64,000 nucleotides of DNA from Phlebotomus papatasi (GCF_024763615.1 NC_077222.1:91979417-92043416), one strand, 5' to 3'. Shown: positions 35,187-48,112, counted from the stretch's first letter. A program made the numbers and translations. The notes: a model not told the origin generated them from the letters alone.

Positions 35187-38100
35187 AATCCACATTGATT
35201 CTGTTTTTCATGCTCTCGGTAAGTACAATACTTGCTGTGCATCCTCGGTGCATCGTGGAAAATTGTTTTAATTGAATTTCTGGTAGCCGATGGTGCTGGC
35301 TTCACCATTTCTCGGCAATTTATTCAACCCCAGGGAGATCAATGAGGGCCATATCAGTGATTTCCGGGACAAGACCAAGGCTCAGTTGCAGGTGAGATTT
35401 TATTGAGGGAATTTATTTTTAATTGTTCTCTGGGCTTTTTTTCTGCTGAAATTGATATAAATAATTGTTGGGAAAATCGACCAGCTGCTGAAATATATTT
35501 TGGGATTAAAAAGGGGTTTATAAGTGTTAAAAAATGGAGTTATTTGGAAATGGATCAGAACAGAAACCCGCATGAAATATTGATTTTTTTTCTAGACGAC
35601 GATAAAATTAATTATTTCAAAAGATACAGAATTTAATATGGTGCCAAGGAGTGATTAAAGATGCAAGTTAGTGAACTGTTTGCGGCAAAATCGGAAAAAC
35701 TTTCGCAAATATTAGCAATTCGAACATTTTTGTTTAAGTAATTTTACTAAATAGTAATCTTTTTTTAGGATTATAAACAAAAATTTAATCAAAATTCAAT
35801 TTTCAATTTCAATTTCGATTATTGTTAAGGAGATTCTCTATCCTTTTGGAACAAAAGAAAAAGTGTGTCATAATTTATATTTTAGCCGAGGCACACTTGG
35901 GAGGTTTATAAATGAGGTAAAAGGGATAAGTCAGGTAAAAATCATTGTGGTAATATTCCAAAACTCACTGGTGCATAACACGCATAACACAGAGGAGTGC
36001 ATTTCGAAATTGCCGGGCAAAATAGGCCTTGATGTTTCTTCTAAACGTTGTTCTTTTTTGAAATGCACTTCACTGTACTATGCACCGAGGAGTCTCGGGT
36101 AATCTTCCCTCTCTCTCAGGTTTGTCTCTCAGGTGAATTTTCTCTTTCTCTGTTGTAATTTCTCCAAATGTGTCCTGACTAAAATAGAACTTCTGGCAGT
36201 TTTCTATTTTATTTCGAAACGTTTCGATCTTGTCACACAGTGTTCAAATTATTTCAAATTATTTGAAATCTTTTGTTAGACCTTGAATTCTTGAATTGGA
36301 ATTTTCCAATTAAAATCCCCTCATTTTATGTTCCTTGAAAGTTTATGTTTGGAACCCGCAAGACTTTTTATTTTAGTTAAGACACCCTTGAAGACATTAT
36401 AGCAGACGAGAGGGATATTTTATCTGAGTGACGAACCACAAGGGAGACTTTTCGAGACTAATTTTGAGGTGATTTTCAAAATACCCTCATTTAGGGTAAC
36501 ATGTGGTATTTCGGGACACTTTTTAGCACTTTCAAATTTCAAACAGCCTAATGACTTCTCAAATTATGTTTTTTCTTTGTTGATACAAATATTTATGTTC
36601 CTTATTCTATTCAGAATAAGATTCTTACCGAAAAATGCTATTCAAAATAGCAAAAAATGTAAAGAAGTAAGAATGATGTATTTCGGGACAATTGGGTAGG
36701 GTAAATTAAGCTAATTCAAAACCTGCTCGAAATGGAAATTTTTCGCTACTCCATATGGAAACATCATTGTTTTCATGATAAATATTGTACTAAATTATTA
36801 TATTTATATATTTTCTATACCACAGTTTCATTATTTAGTTAATTTTGCTCCAAATAAAGCGAAAATCCATTCATATTCACAAAGTTTAATTTGTTAATTT
36901 CTCAGAAAAATTAAAAGTGTACCTTTTCACCATTGAATTTTTCATCGATTGACCATGTTTTCCAATGAAAAACACAATGAGGTGATTGTTGTTTATTCGT
37001 TTTGTTTAACATTTATGTCATATTTCTGGCTAATTTTAGTTAAATTAAGTGCTAATTTTTATTGTTAACGGACGTCAAGTTTTCAAATGAAATAATTATC
37101 TATTTCGTGAACAAAAAGGGTTTTTCTGAAGTGTTTGTAAATGCTTCAATAGGAAATAGGATTTTCTTATTGTTTTAGATGGGAAAGGAAAAAAACCAAG
37201 AATAAGAACAAATCCTGCATTCAAGAGCAACTCAACAAGGAGGAGAAATACATTGAATTGAATTGAATTGAATTTTGGAAGCCTTTCGTCGTGGTTTCCC
37301 CTACACTCTTTGTCTCCAATTAGAAACATTCCCTTATCTCCATTTGGATTAATATGTTTCCAATAGAAGCATTTACCGCTCGCGTATTTTTCTTGTATTT
37401 AAGAAGTTTTCAAATTATATCTAAAGAATTTTCACTAAACACTGGCATTCTAGAAAAGTCAAGGAGCAAATTTATATAATTCTTTTCAGAAAAAATATGA
37501 ACTTAATGTGTTGAATCTTCTGTCAAAGTTAAAGCGTCTGGAAATGGTTTTGAATTAGGACAATTACCCTATTTCGGGACAGATAAAAATAGATTTTAAG
37601 CAAATAAATGTAACTGAGCCTGACTATTTACCTTTAAGTAGAAGGTCTAAACTTCACTCTTTCATAAAAATATTGTTTAAATTTCACTTGTAAAGTGGCT
37701 TAAATCAAAAAACTCAGCACTGTTTAAAATAATAAGAAAACAAATATTTATAGGTTTTTGATGTATCCAGAAATATCCGTATTATGTCCCGAAAAGCACC
37801 TTGTCCCGAAATACCACACGTTACCCTAAATAAGCTTTTTACGATATTTGGAACCTAATGTTAAATTCTGAAAATTATCCAAATTGCAGCTTGAGATATT
37901 GTACTTCAAAGTAACCCTAAATTTTAGTAAAATTCTAGATGCAACAACCTCATAAATTTTCATTGCAGCTGGAAGATGGACAAAAGAATTCCACAGAGGC
38001 AGAAGTTGAGCTCATTTCTCCCCAGAACACAAATGGAATGAGGCAGAAATTTCAATTGTATGGACGTCTGTTGGGGAACTTTATTGGCGCCCTTCAGGAT

Positions 38101-38773
38101 GGAATTGGCGATGTTACTGAAAGTGGTTCTCCAGCAAAAAGTCCTCAACTCATCCCAAAACTCCATTTATCATCACTACAGGAGAGAAGGAACAATGCGC
38201 GGGAATCCACAGAGAGAAAAATTGATGGTAATTCTTTCTAAAATTCCATTCGAAATGAAGACTCTCCCAGTGAAGAATTGCAGAAGTCACTTTTTGTTCC
38301 CACTTTCAGCTGAGGAAGTCACTAAAGGACCTTTGCAGGATGATAGGAATCCCTTTGAGAGACTTGTGGCAGATGGTCTGAAGTGGCATGAAGATTGGCG
38401 GGAGAGGAAACTTGTGTTTCTTACCACGAACATTCTGCCGAATTTGGTGTCTGCTTGGAGATCACTGACAGACACCTTCAATCCTCCTGCACCAGATACA
38501 TCAGAAGATTCCGGTGGGTTGGATCTTGAGGATGAGGAATCCGGAGATGTCATGGAAACGCAGAGGCTGACATACCTTCCGGCAAAAGAAAGCTCATGGG
38601 AAACCCTGAACAGAGTCTTAAAATCCTTCAGTGGCCTAGGAGCGGCCAGAAATGCTAAAATTCAAGAGGATCCTACTCCTCGAGTCAATGGAGTTGTTAT
38701 GCTTGAACTTTTTGGGTCTATTTTTGGACTTACATGGAAGATTTTAAGTCAAATTGGAGCTCTAATGAGATAA
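35183..38773 (+). CDS. Secreted protein of unknown function, 287 aa
   Basis: Four exons joined in phase: 35183-35218, 35287-35391, 37969-38227 and 38310-38773 (introns 68, 2577 and 82 bp). The first two exons together encode a classical signal peptide, MKSTLILFFMLSPMVLAS, probably cleaved after a small residue before PFLGN; this split signal supports both the start and the first splice. The mature part is hydrophilic and rich in Glu, Asn, Ser and Lys, with a conserved-looking block GRLLGNFIGALQDGIGDV, a second block NPFERLVADGLKWHEDW, an acidic run (DLEDEESGDV) and a hydrophobic, possibly amphipathic C-terminal helix (VVMLELFGSIFGLTWKIL). The mature chain appears to have no cysteine, so it is not a disulfide-rich toxin or antimicrobial fold. 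I do not recognise the family. The gene runs divergently from RBMX2 and its stop overlaps a polyadenylation signal. The exon structure is well supported; the function is unknown. Confidence 0.8.
35392..37968 (+). other. Second intron of the 35 kb gene, 2.6 kb
   Basis: Donor CAG|GTGAGA at 35392, acceptor CATTGCAG at 37968. More than half of it is the TIR element at 36492-37828; 35400-36480 shows nothing recognisable. Confidence 0.8.
36492..37828. mobile_element. 1.3 kb TIR element, TA-flanked GGGTAACATGTGGTATTTCGG
   Basis: Left TAGGGTAACATGTGGTATTT, right AAATACCACACGTTACCCTA, with GGGACA inside the ends. No transposase ORF. Confidence 0.75.
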
Positions 38774-38777
38774 TAAA
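38772..38777 (+). promoter_or_regulatory. Polyadenylation signal AATAAA overlapping the stop of the 35 kb gene
   Basis: The TAA stop (38771-38773) shares its last two bases with AATAAA, which implies a very short 3' UTR for this secreted-protein gene. Confidence 0.6.
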
Positions 38778-39417
38778 GATGATATCTCGCATTTATCGTC
38801 TATTTATCTTGAAAATTCTTTTATTGCTACTTTAGTACTCCTCGCAAAAATCAGAAGAAAAAATCAAGTAAAGAATGTCATTTGGTTAAAGAGAGCTAGA
38901 ACGATCATGCATGGACGATCCATTAGAAACAACCTGTAAAAATCGGTTTAAGTGTTTCAGAAATGGAGATTTCAACGCACGGGACAAAAGGACCAAAAAA
39001 CAAATGATAGAGCCGATCTGCAAGCGGTACTAGATAAAAATGATACGGTTACCTTTCAGGGGCAGTCAATATGATTCCACCAAGGTATTTTCAAGCGTTT
39101 ACATGCAGAAAGAAAAATAAAATGTAAGAAAATCAGTGTTGCATGATTCATCTGAAAAACAGACAAAATTCGAATAATCGTTTCCGACATTTTGCTTTTT
39201 CGCTATGACAGAATGAATTTCAAGCTTAGAATCGGTACATGCGATGAGAAATGGTTATCATTCGAGTATGAAGCGTTATAGTTTTCACCTGGAAAAGCGT
39301 CAAAATCTACAACACAATCAAATTTCTTAAGAAAAAAGAAAATTCTTTACGTTTTGTGGGATCAAAGGGGAATTATGGGAATTAGGGGAATTGTAAAATA
39401 CTAGGTTCTGAAACTAA

Positions 39418-39553
39418 TGCCCTAGACACACTTACGACTTAAGCCGAGAGACGACTTAGTGGAAAATGATGGAAATGTAGTTTAACCATTATTTCTAATA
39501 TAATTACGCTAAGCCGTCTCTCGGATAATCCTTAGGTCTGTCAAGGCCCTAAG
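39418..39553. mobile_element. MITE, ACACACTTACGACTTAAGCC family, empty copy
   Basis: Left TAGACACACTTACGACTTAA, then GCCGAGAGACG; right CTAAGCCGTCTCTCGG. 136 bp, without the insertions seen in 6803-7594. Confidence 0.7.
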
Positions 39554-40019
39554 GGAAACTAATATTGCTACTAAAGAACAGATTAAATATAAATAAATTA
39601 CGTGAAAAAAAAGATTGAAATTGTTCAAGAGTCATGGTCGAGTGAGCTTGTAACTTAACAACGCTCCAGGGCATTATTGCATTTCTATAATCCAGGCCAT
39701 CAAAACGCTGAGTTGGGATGTGCTATAGCTCCCGCTGTTTTCTCTGGATCTGACTCTTTCCGATTATCACTTATTCTGATCAATGGTGTGTTACCAACAA
39801 AAATTGCACTTGGCTAATGTCAGAGAAGCCGAAAAGACGGTTAATAATAAATATAGTTTCGGTACAAGGACGGCTCCTTTTATCGGTATGGTATCCATGT
39901 GTTGCCAGAGAGATGCCAAAAATATGTGGCCAACGGAGGCCTGTGCTTTGAATAAACTATTATTTTTGGGTAGTTTCACTTCATTCACTTAACAAAAGCA
40001 ACTCATATTTGAGGACCTG

Positions 40020-40195
40020 TAAGGGTAAAATGAGGTAATTTAGAACCATTTACAATTTAGGACATTTGAGATTTTCTCATGGTTTCAGATTAAGAAGAAA
40101 ATATACAGCTTCTAATCCTTTTGAATCTCTAAAACAGTGAGAAAATCTCAAATGTCCCAAATTGTAAATGGTTCCAAATTACCTCATTTTACCTT
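40020..40195. mobile_element. Near-perfect palindromic MITE
   Basis: TAAGGGTAAAATGAGGTAAT pairs with ATTACCTCATTTTACCTTA, and CATTTGAGATTTTCTCA with TGAGAAAATCTCAAATG; hairpin of about 175 bp. Confidence 0.75.
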
Positions 40196-41154
40196 ACTCA
40201 TGAAAATTTATATAAAAAAATTCCTCAAATATGTAACTCTAGAATAATTTAAAAATAAATTGCTATCAACGTCGAAATAATTAAAAAAAATTATTGTTGT
40301 ATACCACTGTTTCAAAGCTTTCGGATGGTTCCACAAATAGAGCTTCCTATTAAAAAAATGTTCAACAGCTTTAATTGAATACGAAAAAGGGACTTTTGCA
40401 TGATTATCTTCATTCTAGGCTTTGTATTTGTTGGAAAATTTAACCCATTTTTTCAAGGGTATTAATGGCGCTTTTTTTTATACAGATCCATGCGTTATAT
40501 CAATTCTGACACTGTTGGCAAATTATTTTTGATTTTTTTTTTTTAGAATTTATTTGCGAACTGTTTTTCAAGACCGACTCATTTCCGAAACACTGATGAA
40601 TTATATTTAAGCTTCTGTTAGAAAAGATTTGTTATTTTATTTTATTTATTATTGCTCGAACTCCATGGAGAGAGCAGTATAATATCTCGATTTTTTTATT
40701 CCTCAAAATGTTCACCTTCCACCCACGGGAGATCACTTTTCATGCTGTTTGTCCGTCTATCTGTCTGTGAACCCGGCTGTCGCCAGCTCTAAGCCAAACC
40801 GTTACCAAACCAAAATATCATTGAATTCCTAAAAATGGTTTTTTCAAGATCAAAGGATAAAAAGTCTCTAGAGAGTGCATATATCAATCGAATGGAGTCA
40901 TATATGAGCTCGTTGGAAAGGTCTTGGAATTTCCGACAAAACTTAACCGATAATGAACCGATTCATAACCGACAACCATTTTTTATAAGAAATCCAATTA
41001 AATAACCCCTGATTTGTTTTTTGGAAAATAATTTAAGTGATTTATAAATCTCTCAAAATTCAATCACCGGTTCAAATCGGTTGTGAACCGGTAATGAACC
41101 GGTTATGAACCGATAAGTATTTTTTTGTCCGAAAATCAATTTTACTACTCTTAT

Positions 41155-41400
41155 GAATATCACTAATCAAACTTCGCATCCCTTTCGTTCTTACATGCTT
41201 GGCATATGACTATCTCATTCTTTTAGACTCCAAATTCGATTGAGCTAAATTGAATTTGTTATGATGTTTGAAAGAAGAAGAACAGTGTGAAAGAATGAGA
41301 TAGACATATGCAAAGTTCGTGAGAAAGAAAGGGATTCGAATTTCGACTTCATGAAATTTTCCTGATCTAAAAGGTGTGTCGGAGCCATTAGAACTATCGT
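41155..41400. repeat. Fold-back repeat, GACATATGCAAA family, copy 3
   Basis: GATGTTTGAAAGAAGAAGAA, then AGATAGACATATGCAAAGTT and GGTGTGTCGGAGCCATTAG; left arm inverted (GCATATGACTATCTCATTC). Confidence 0.6.
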
Positions 41401-41486
41401 GAGGGATCTTTTGAGTGATTTATTAATCGATTTATATGAGGTGAGAACCGGTAAATAGTAAATGATGCGAAAGTAATTTGGACGTA

Positions 41487-44010
41487 TACACTGAGAGAAA
41501 TACGGGTGTGAAATATGCACAAATCGGGGGTTATTTTTCACACCAAATTCTAACCCCGAATCAACCAAACCTCTCCAGTAGTAAATTTGGTAATAGGCGG
41601 GGGTTAAAAAGATTAAGTAGAAAAATCAAACCCCATCGGGTGTGGATTTCACACCGACGCTGCAAAATTATTTGAAACCCCTTTTGAGGGTTATTTTCAC
41701 ACTAATAGTATTTAAAATATTCAAACCTCATCAAATGCATATATTACCCCTTTTTCTTTGAAGTTACATTCATTCATCCCAATAAAAAATTCAAATTAGT
41801 TTAAATATTTTTTTTTATTTATTTGTTATAATTTTTTTGTAACATAACATCAGTACATTAGTAATACATAAATACATCTAATGATTCATTTCCTTAATAA
41901 ACTTATGTTTTAACATTTTTTTTTGGAAATCCTTTTCACATCTTATTTTCTTTCATGAGAACGAATTACCTTTTTTTACGGATCTCCTTGTTTGCTTCGA
42001 AAACTTAAGGGTTTTTAAATAAGTAATATTTTTCCAAGTATTTTAAGAAACTATGTTCTGTAGGAAATTAATTCTTCAGGGGTTGTACAAAGACCTTTCA
42101 CGAAACATAATATTAAATTTATAACAAAGTGACATTTCTTTTAGTCGAATTATTTTGATTATAAATCTCGTTTTCAAGCAATCATTATACAATCATATAC
42201 AAGAATTAAAGTATTTAGCAATAATCATGAAAAAAACTTTGAATTTGTATTGTGAAATTTTAAATACCTTCTCAACAACCAAATTTGAGTGACCACTATT
42301 TTCTTGTGCACTTTTAAAAAAATTATATCTTTATATGGTTTCTCTTACATTTTCTAAATATATAATGAAAAATTGTAATTTTGAATATTTAATTTAAACG
42401 GATGTTGTGTGTTCTAAACTTACACAAAGAAAACAATTTAGAACCTTACTTGTTTCCCAGATGATTTATAGGGGGTTAGTTGTCTTTTTAGTCTCTGCTG
42501 CAAGATCCTGTCGAAGTCGTTTGAGACTGGCGTGCGTAGAATTTGCCATTCCGGAGAGTACAGAATAGTTCCCGTAGTCACGAAGAGTGTATCAGAAGCA
42601 AAACCTTACGCAAACCATAAAGACTTAGAATGTTCTTTGATTCTGGAAAATAAAATTCATATCCAATATTAAAAAAAAAAAATATAATATTAAAATAAAA
42701 CAACATGCTCAAGTTTTATATTATGAAAATCAGACTATTAACGAAGTAATTTTATAATTCTGAAAATGTTCATATTGTTCATATTGTTTAAAACTTGTAA
42801 TTATTATTTGAGAATTATTTGAGAATCGTCGCAGGTAACATCGGATGTTAGTTTATCATTGCAATTTTGAGTAAAAAATATATCTATCGTGATTGCAAGC
42901 ACATCCGTAAATAATAATTTAAAGGTGTTCTAACAAAAATAGGATCGCACAAACAGTAAGAAACGAAATTTAAAAATAAATGTATTACATACCATGAGGA
43001 TTTTTACAGAAGTAAAGTATATCCTGCAGTCGTAGCAGGTTCAGGATATTGATATCAATATCTACGACGACGATGCTTAATCCAGTCTCTGCATTATATA
43101 GTTTTATGTAGATGTAAAAGTCTTATCATTTTCCACATAAATCGTTTTGAACAGGGTATTTTTCCTCAAAACTGTAAATAAAAATCAAACAATTTTATTG
43201 ACACACTGAATTGATAACAGATTTTTCTAATCCAAACAATTCATTTTTCTCATATAACTGAATTAATAATGTTTAATAATTGCAAAAAAAACCACAAACA
43301 AAAATGTTACAAGTAGCACGGCATCAACATTTTCACAGAAAACAAGATTTTTTTTTCATTTTCTGGCCCATATTTCACTTTTTTCACCACGTTTTAAGGA
43401 AATTCATACACTTACCGCCCTTTTCATGTAGAAATTTGTCCTCTAAATCACAATTTTTAAATGAAATCACAGGAAAAACTTTCACGGTCACATAGCACTT
43501 TTTCAAATGAACGCTCTGGATAGACTAAAACCAATATAAAGAATGCGAAAAATGATTGGCGTCGTTTTGTTCAACAACCCCAAGGAAGTGTTCAAAAACC
43601 ACTGTTAAGTGTACTTATCACACTCGTCTTGGAGTTTTTTTTAAATTTTTTTCATTGCGGTGTAAATTTTACACTCGATGGGGTTTAAATCTTTTATAAC
43701 GAATTATATTCTTTAAAAAAATGTTTTTTATACTTTCTTTATATCATAATGAAATGAAAATGTACTAAATTCATACAAGACATGATCATGCCTTTTTGGT
43801 TGATGAATATTACTTTTTTATGAGTCTTTTCCCAGATTTAATGAACAGTGTAGATATAACACTCGGCGGGGTTAATTTTTCTAAAGTACAGTTGGTGTGA
43901 ATTTCACTTCTTTCTGGCTTTATTTGGTGTAAATTTAAACCCCGATTGCCATGGTGCATATTCAACACCTCTTTCTAACCCCGGCTCCCAGATCCATTTC
44001 CCTCAGTGTA
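41487..44010. mobile_element. 2.5 kb TIR element, CACTGAGAGAAAT ends
   Basis: Left TACACTGAGAGAAATACGGG, right ATCCATTTCCCTCAGTGTA. Subterminal inverted motifs include GGTGTGAAATATGCAC against GTGCATATTCAACACC, and repeated AACCCCG. No transposase is readable. It may lie within a still larger unit, since GCTCGAACTC (40655) and GAGTTCGAGC (44025) flank it. Confidence 0.6.
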
Positions 44011-45589
44011 GCATCTAAGTTACGAGTTCGAGCACTTCCCAAAGTCTGGGGCGCTTTGCCTCTCCCAATATCATTATGACAGCTGTCAAACACACAACAA
44101 AGTCAAAAAATCCTCCATTCCTAATATCATTTCCACTATCAAACATCTGCGGATATCGAAGAGTTGAGTATTAATAATAATTTTCCAACATTTTAGATTT
44201 CCGAAAATCAATCGTACCTCAATCAGTCCGATTTCCCCCGTATGTAGCTTGCCAAATATGTTAAAAATTGAATCCAAAGTTTTAGCTGAGTTTTTTCATG
44301 AATAACAATAAGTTTTATAAAAGAGATTATTAATATTATTAATTTTTTTTAAAATATTTCATAGGCAGTATTTTTATAAATTGGTTTCTCTTAGTACTAC
44401 AAGTAAACTTTTTCAGGAATTATCTAGAACAATGGGAAACCTCAATTTTGTTTTATTCATGAGAAAGACATTATCATAAAGTCCATAGTGAATTTACTAT
44501 CTCCTGGATGATTCTGAGGAGTATATTTTTAAGTGTCCTCTTAAGCTTGTGGAAGAAGTTTCTAGGAAAAGTTTATAAAATAAGAATATATGGAATTTTA
44601 ATGTGATGTTTATTCAAGATATGTAAGCTTAAACATCCGCGTAATGAGCTTCTTTAAGCACGGAAAGTTCTGTAAATTGAAGACAAGAAACTAACGATAA
44701 CAGACCGAAAAAGTCTGCTTTGGTGGATGATATTTCTGTTCAAAAAAAAGAAGAAAAACTAAAAATTGGGAAATCTCTCGCGAGATAAAACTATCGAATT
44801 TCGCAATTTCCACTGTTGATGTCCTCGAAAACTTTTCCACTGAGAGATGGATGCTATATGGAGGAGAGTTTACAAAATTGAATTTGTTCCCATTTGATGC
44901 ACTTCCCTTCCCCACTTGATGGGGATATACTTTCGGGTGAAATGAGAGTGTGCGCCTTCAATGGAAACTTTCCTTCCAATGCAAATTCACACTGTTTTGT
45001 TTCTGCAGCTCTTAATGCGATATTCTAGAGAATATCGACGGCAGAAATATTATCTTTGCAAAAGGGAAAAGGGATTCTCTGGAGGAAGGATTGGGAAAAC
45101 GTGAGCTTTGTGCACAATAGAGGGAGCTTGAGAATTTAAGTGGCATGATAACTTTTCCATTTCACCACATTCAGCATCTGCTTTATGTGCTTACATTTGT
45201 AACTTTTGACTCTCACTTGGGGTTTTAGCTTCTAGTATATACCCCTTTCATAGTTTGCACAGAAATTGTTATGTTTCATAGCACTATCACAAAGAAATAA
45301 TCGAATTATGAAAGCAAAAGATATTTATATAGCACGATATACTTATACAATTTGGTTTACTATACTTACCAAAGCGCTACAAGTTTGTTTTTCTAAGTTT
45401 ATTTCAAGAGAAAATTGGAAAATTACTTTAAATAAAGCATAAATTTCTTCGGATTAGGTGGTTCCATTAGAAGTTTTCAGTTTTTAATGATTTACTTGAT
45501 AATTACCTGTCAAATTTTACGTGCTAAATATTTTCAAGGATCAACCTGAATCTATTTGGGTCTTTACATTGAAGAACTAAATTGTTGAA

Positions 45590-45720
45590 AGAAAACAAAG
45601 AAAACCATTAACCAGAATCGACCAAAATTGTCCTTTAGAAAGAGAGCTGTGTTCCATCAGGACAATGCCAATATTTACAGGTCTTTATAGTGACCCGCTA
45701 AAACTTCCAGCAAATTCACA
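45590..45720 (+). pseudogene. Decayed mariner transposase fragment
   Basis: In the frame of position 45607 the sequence reads NRPKLSFRKRAVFHQDNANIY-like, stopping shortly after (TAG, TGA). It matches the mariner block KRPELANRRGVIFHHDNARPH, which carries the second catalytic Asp. Only this core is recognisable; downstream frameshifts and stops show it to be a fossil. Confidence 0.6.
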
Positions 45721-45821
45721 GCAAAAACAGACTAATTTTAATATGACAATGCATATACGATACACTCACTCAGTGGTGATTATGAAAAGTTATGAAATTA
45801 GGTTAAAATTAAATTGTCATA

Positions 45822-46041
45822 TAGGGGAATGTTGGCTTGATTCGCACAAAGTGAACCTTCAAACATTGTAAATTTTCTCTTTATTTGCAAAGAGCTAGTT
45901 CGTCATTTCTTAGCCATAAGATAGATAATTATTAAGCTTATGAGACGAGATGAGAAATGGTAAGTCAGTTCTTTGCAAACAAAGAGAGAATTAGCATTGT
46001 TTGAAGGTTCACTCTGTGCTAACCATGCCAACATTCTCCTA
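45822..46041. mobile_element. MITE, TA-flanked GGGGAATGTTGGC
   Basis: Left GGGGAATGTTGGCTTGATTC, right GCTAACCATGCCAACATTCTCC; inner arms GTGAACCTTCAAACATTG and its near-inverse. Confidence 0.7.
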
Positions 46042-46252
46042 GCTGATTAGATTAGCTTGGCAATCCTGCTCTGTCTTTTTGACTGACCTAGCCCCAATGA
46101 AATGTAAAACATATTGCAAAACCGAAACATACAACCAGTGAAAGGACATTTCCAACGTTTTGTCTTGGAGTTTGGAATCAACGCTAAGACGGCGGTGGAC
46201 GCATGGGGGGTGGGAAAGGTCAAGAATGAGACGAAATAAATTCAAATTCAAA

Positions 46253-47650
46253 TACAGTGGGACCTCGATAGAGTCAACCCCCGATAGAGTCAACAGCTAT
46301 TTTTTTACTCTACTGACTCCGATAGTGTCAACTTGGACCCAAATTTACTCTGATAGAGTTAACTTTTCTTTTATTATTGAACTAATAATATTATATGATT
46401 TTATTATGATCTTCTTGAAATAACCAGTCTTATTGTGTATCAACGTAACACTTTGAATACAAGAAAAAAATATTTATGTAAGGACATGGTAATTTTTTTG
46501 ATAAAATTCGTATGTATATTAACCGTGTAATCATTTTCCAACAAAATATTTTTCTTTACGTGATTTTAAGCTTTTTGACGGATTGAAAGTTCTTTTGTCT
46601 TTTCTCTCTTGTCTTAAGATTTCTTGATTAGGTCTATGATCACAATGTAAGGAATTTTGAGCCATCATTAATTTGTAAGTGAATAATATTATAGCAAAAA
46701 CTAAAAAATTGAACTCGGATTACAAAAAACGTGCAGGATGTTAGATTTTTTGAGTATAGTGAAGAAACTTTTCTAAATTTATTCGAACTTTTTAAAGACC
46801 TTACTTCTTTAAAAGATGTACACGAAAAACGATCATAAAATTACGCTTCTAAAGAAAACGTCTAAATTCATTAAAATATCAGTATCTCAAAAGAAAATTT
46901 GGATCAAAAACAAAAATAAGCAACAAAAATTAAAATTTTTATGCAAATTCATTGAAAAGAAATCGCCTGCGGGTATGCAATTTTTTTGATGCATAATTCC
47001 ATTTCGCGCGTTTTTTCGGTCCCGAAAATGTGGGTAATCCCGGGACTGAGTGTATTTACTAATAATAAAAATATTCTTAAAAATCATTCCTTAATCTTCT
47101 TCAACTCAGATGGTGTAGAATTTATGGATTAATTTAAAAAAATATTCTACTATCGTGTTGAATTTATCAATTATTATTATTAATCGTGTTGAGCTATATT
47201 CACTACAAAGGTAATCATTTTTACAATGTCCATACCCCGTGTTAGATGAATCTGTTAGTCCGTTTGTAGACTCGCCTAGGAGCGCCTTCCTGCATTGTGG
47301 ATGCTTCTTCCATGCTCCCGGAGTTGTTGGGCGTAGGCGGTGCATTATATTACATTATTAACATATGAAAATGGTCTAAATTAGACATTCAGATCTTTGC
47401 ACCGGGCGGGATTCGAACTCACAACAGTAAGTCGAACCGGGGAATCGATCCGCCCAAGAGCCGACGGTCTTGCCTATTGCGTCACTGATTCCCCTGATCA
47501 ACGATCTAGTACAAACATAAAATAATACCCCTTTATATATCAAAATTTAACATTTTAATTAATTTTTTTAGGACTCCGATAGAGTCAACGAATCAAATAG
47601 AGTCAAGACGTCTGGAAATAATTAGTTGACTCTATCGAGGTCCCACTGTA
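46253..47650. mobile_element. 1.4 kb pogo-like TIR element, CAGTGGGACCTCGATAGAG ends
   Basis: Left TACAGTGGGACCTCGATAGA, right TCTATCGAGGTCCCACTGTA. The unit GATAGAGTCAAC is repeated beside both ends, and a SINE (47110-47497) lies inside. No transposase ORF is intact. Confidence 0.75.
47110..47497 (-). mobile_element. tRNA-derived SINE, family 2, copy A
   Basis: On the minus strand the head has a B box GAGTTCGAATCCCGCC and upstream CAGTGACGCAATAGGCAAG as the A-box region. The body (CAACTCCGGGAGCATGGAAG) runs to an AATAATAATAAT tail at about 47170. A fragment of the same family is at 61750-61850. Confidence 0.65.
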
Positions 47651-47817
47651 TATCCGTTTTTAGTGCTACTTGACATTATTCCGTCAGACAAGAACAACGG
47701 GTCTACAAAAGTTTATTAATCATGATAAAACATAAGAAAACAAATTGAAAACCATCATACACTCTCGTTAAAAAAAGATTCTCTGGACAGGACATTAATA
47801 ACTTTTACAATTGGGAA

Positions 47818-47977
47818 TAGGGGAAAGTGCCCATGCTTCGTACGATCTCAAGCTTTATAATGACTAAATTTATCCTATGTTTCTGAATAAATGTGACTTC
47901 GCAATATGTTTTAAAAACTGGGCACTTTCCACTTTTATTGAGAAACAGAAAAAAATTAGTCATGACGCTTTCCCCTA
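47818..47977. mobile_element. MITE, CTTCGTACGATCTCAAGCTT family, copy 2
   Basis: Left TAGGGGAAAGTGCCCATGC then TTCGTACGATCTCAAGCTTT; right CATGACGCTTTCCCCTA. Confidence 0.6.
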
Positions 47978-48112
47978 ATCATCGTATAATATTGCGCAGA
48001 TTTGCTTAAATCTTATATATTAGGTGAGATCCTTAACAATCTCACCTACTACTCGATAAGATCATGTTCTACGGCAAAATTATAGAGTACATTCTGATCT
48101 ACATTTCACCCA

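Noticed and set aside
34988..35308. 106-aa minus-strand ORF
   Set aside because: It overlaps the signal-peptide exons of the plus-strand gene and has no recognisable domain.
39783..39992. 69-aa plus-strand ORF in intergenic DNA
   Set aside because: A similar-sized ORF runs on the opposite strand, there are no splice partners, and no motif is recognised; not supported as a gene.
45020..45045. Dyad CGATATTCT-AG-AGAATATCG as a possible heat-shock or hormone element
   Set aside because: The spacing does not fit a heat-shock element, and no gene is nearby to regulate.
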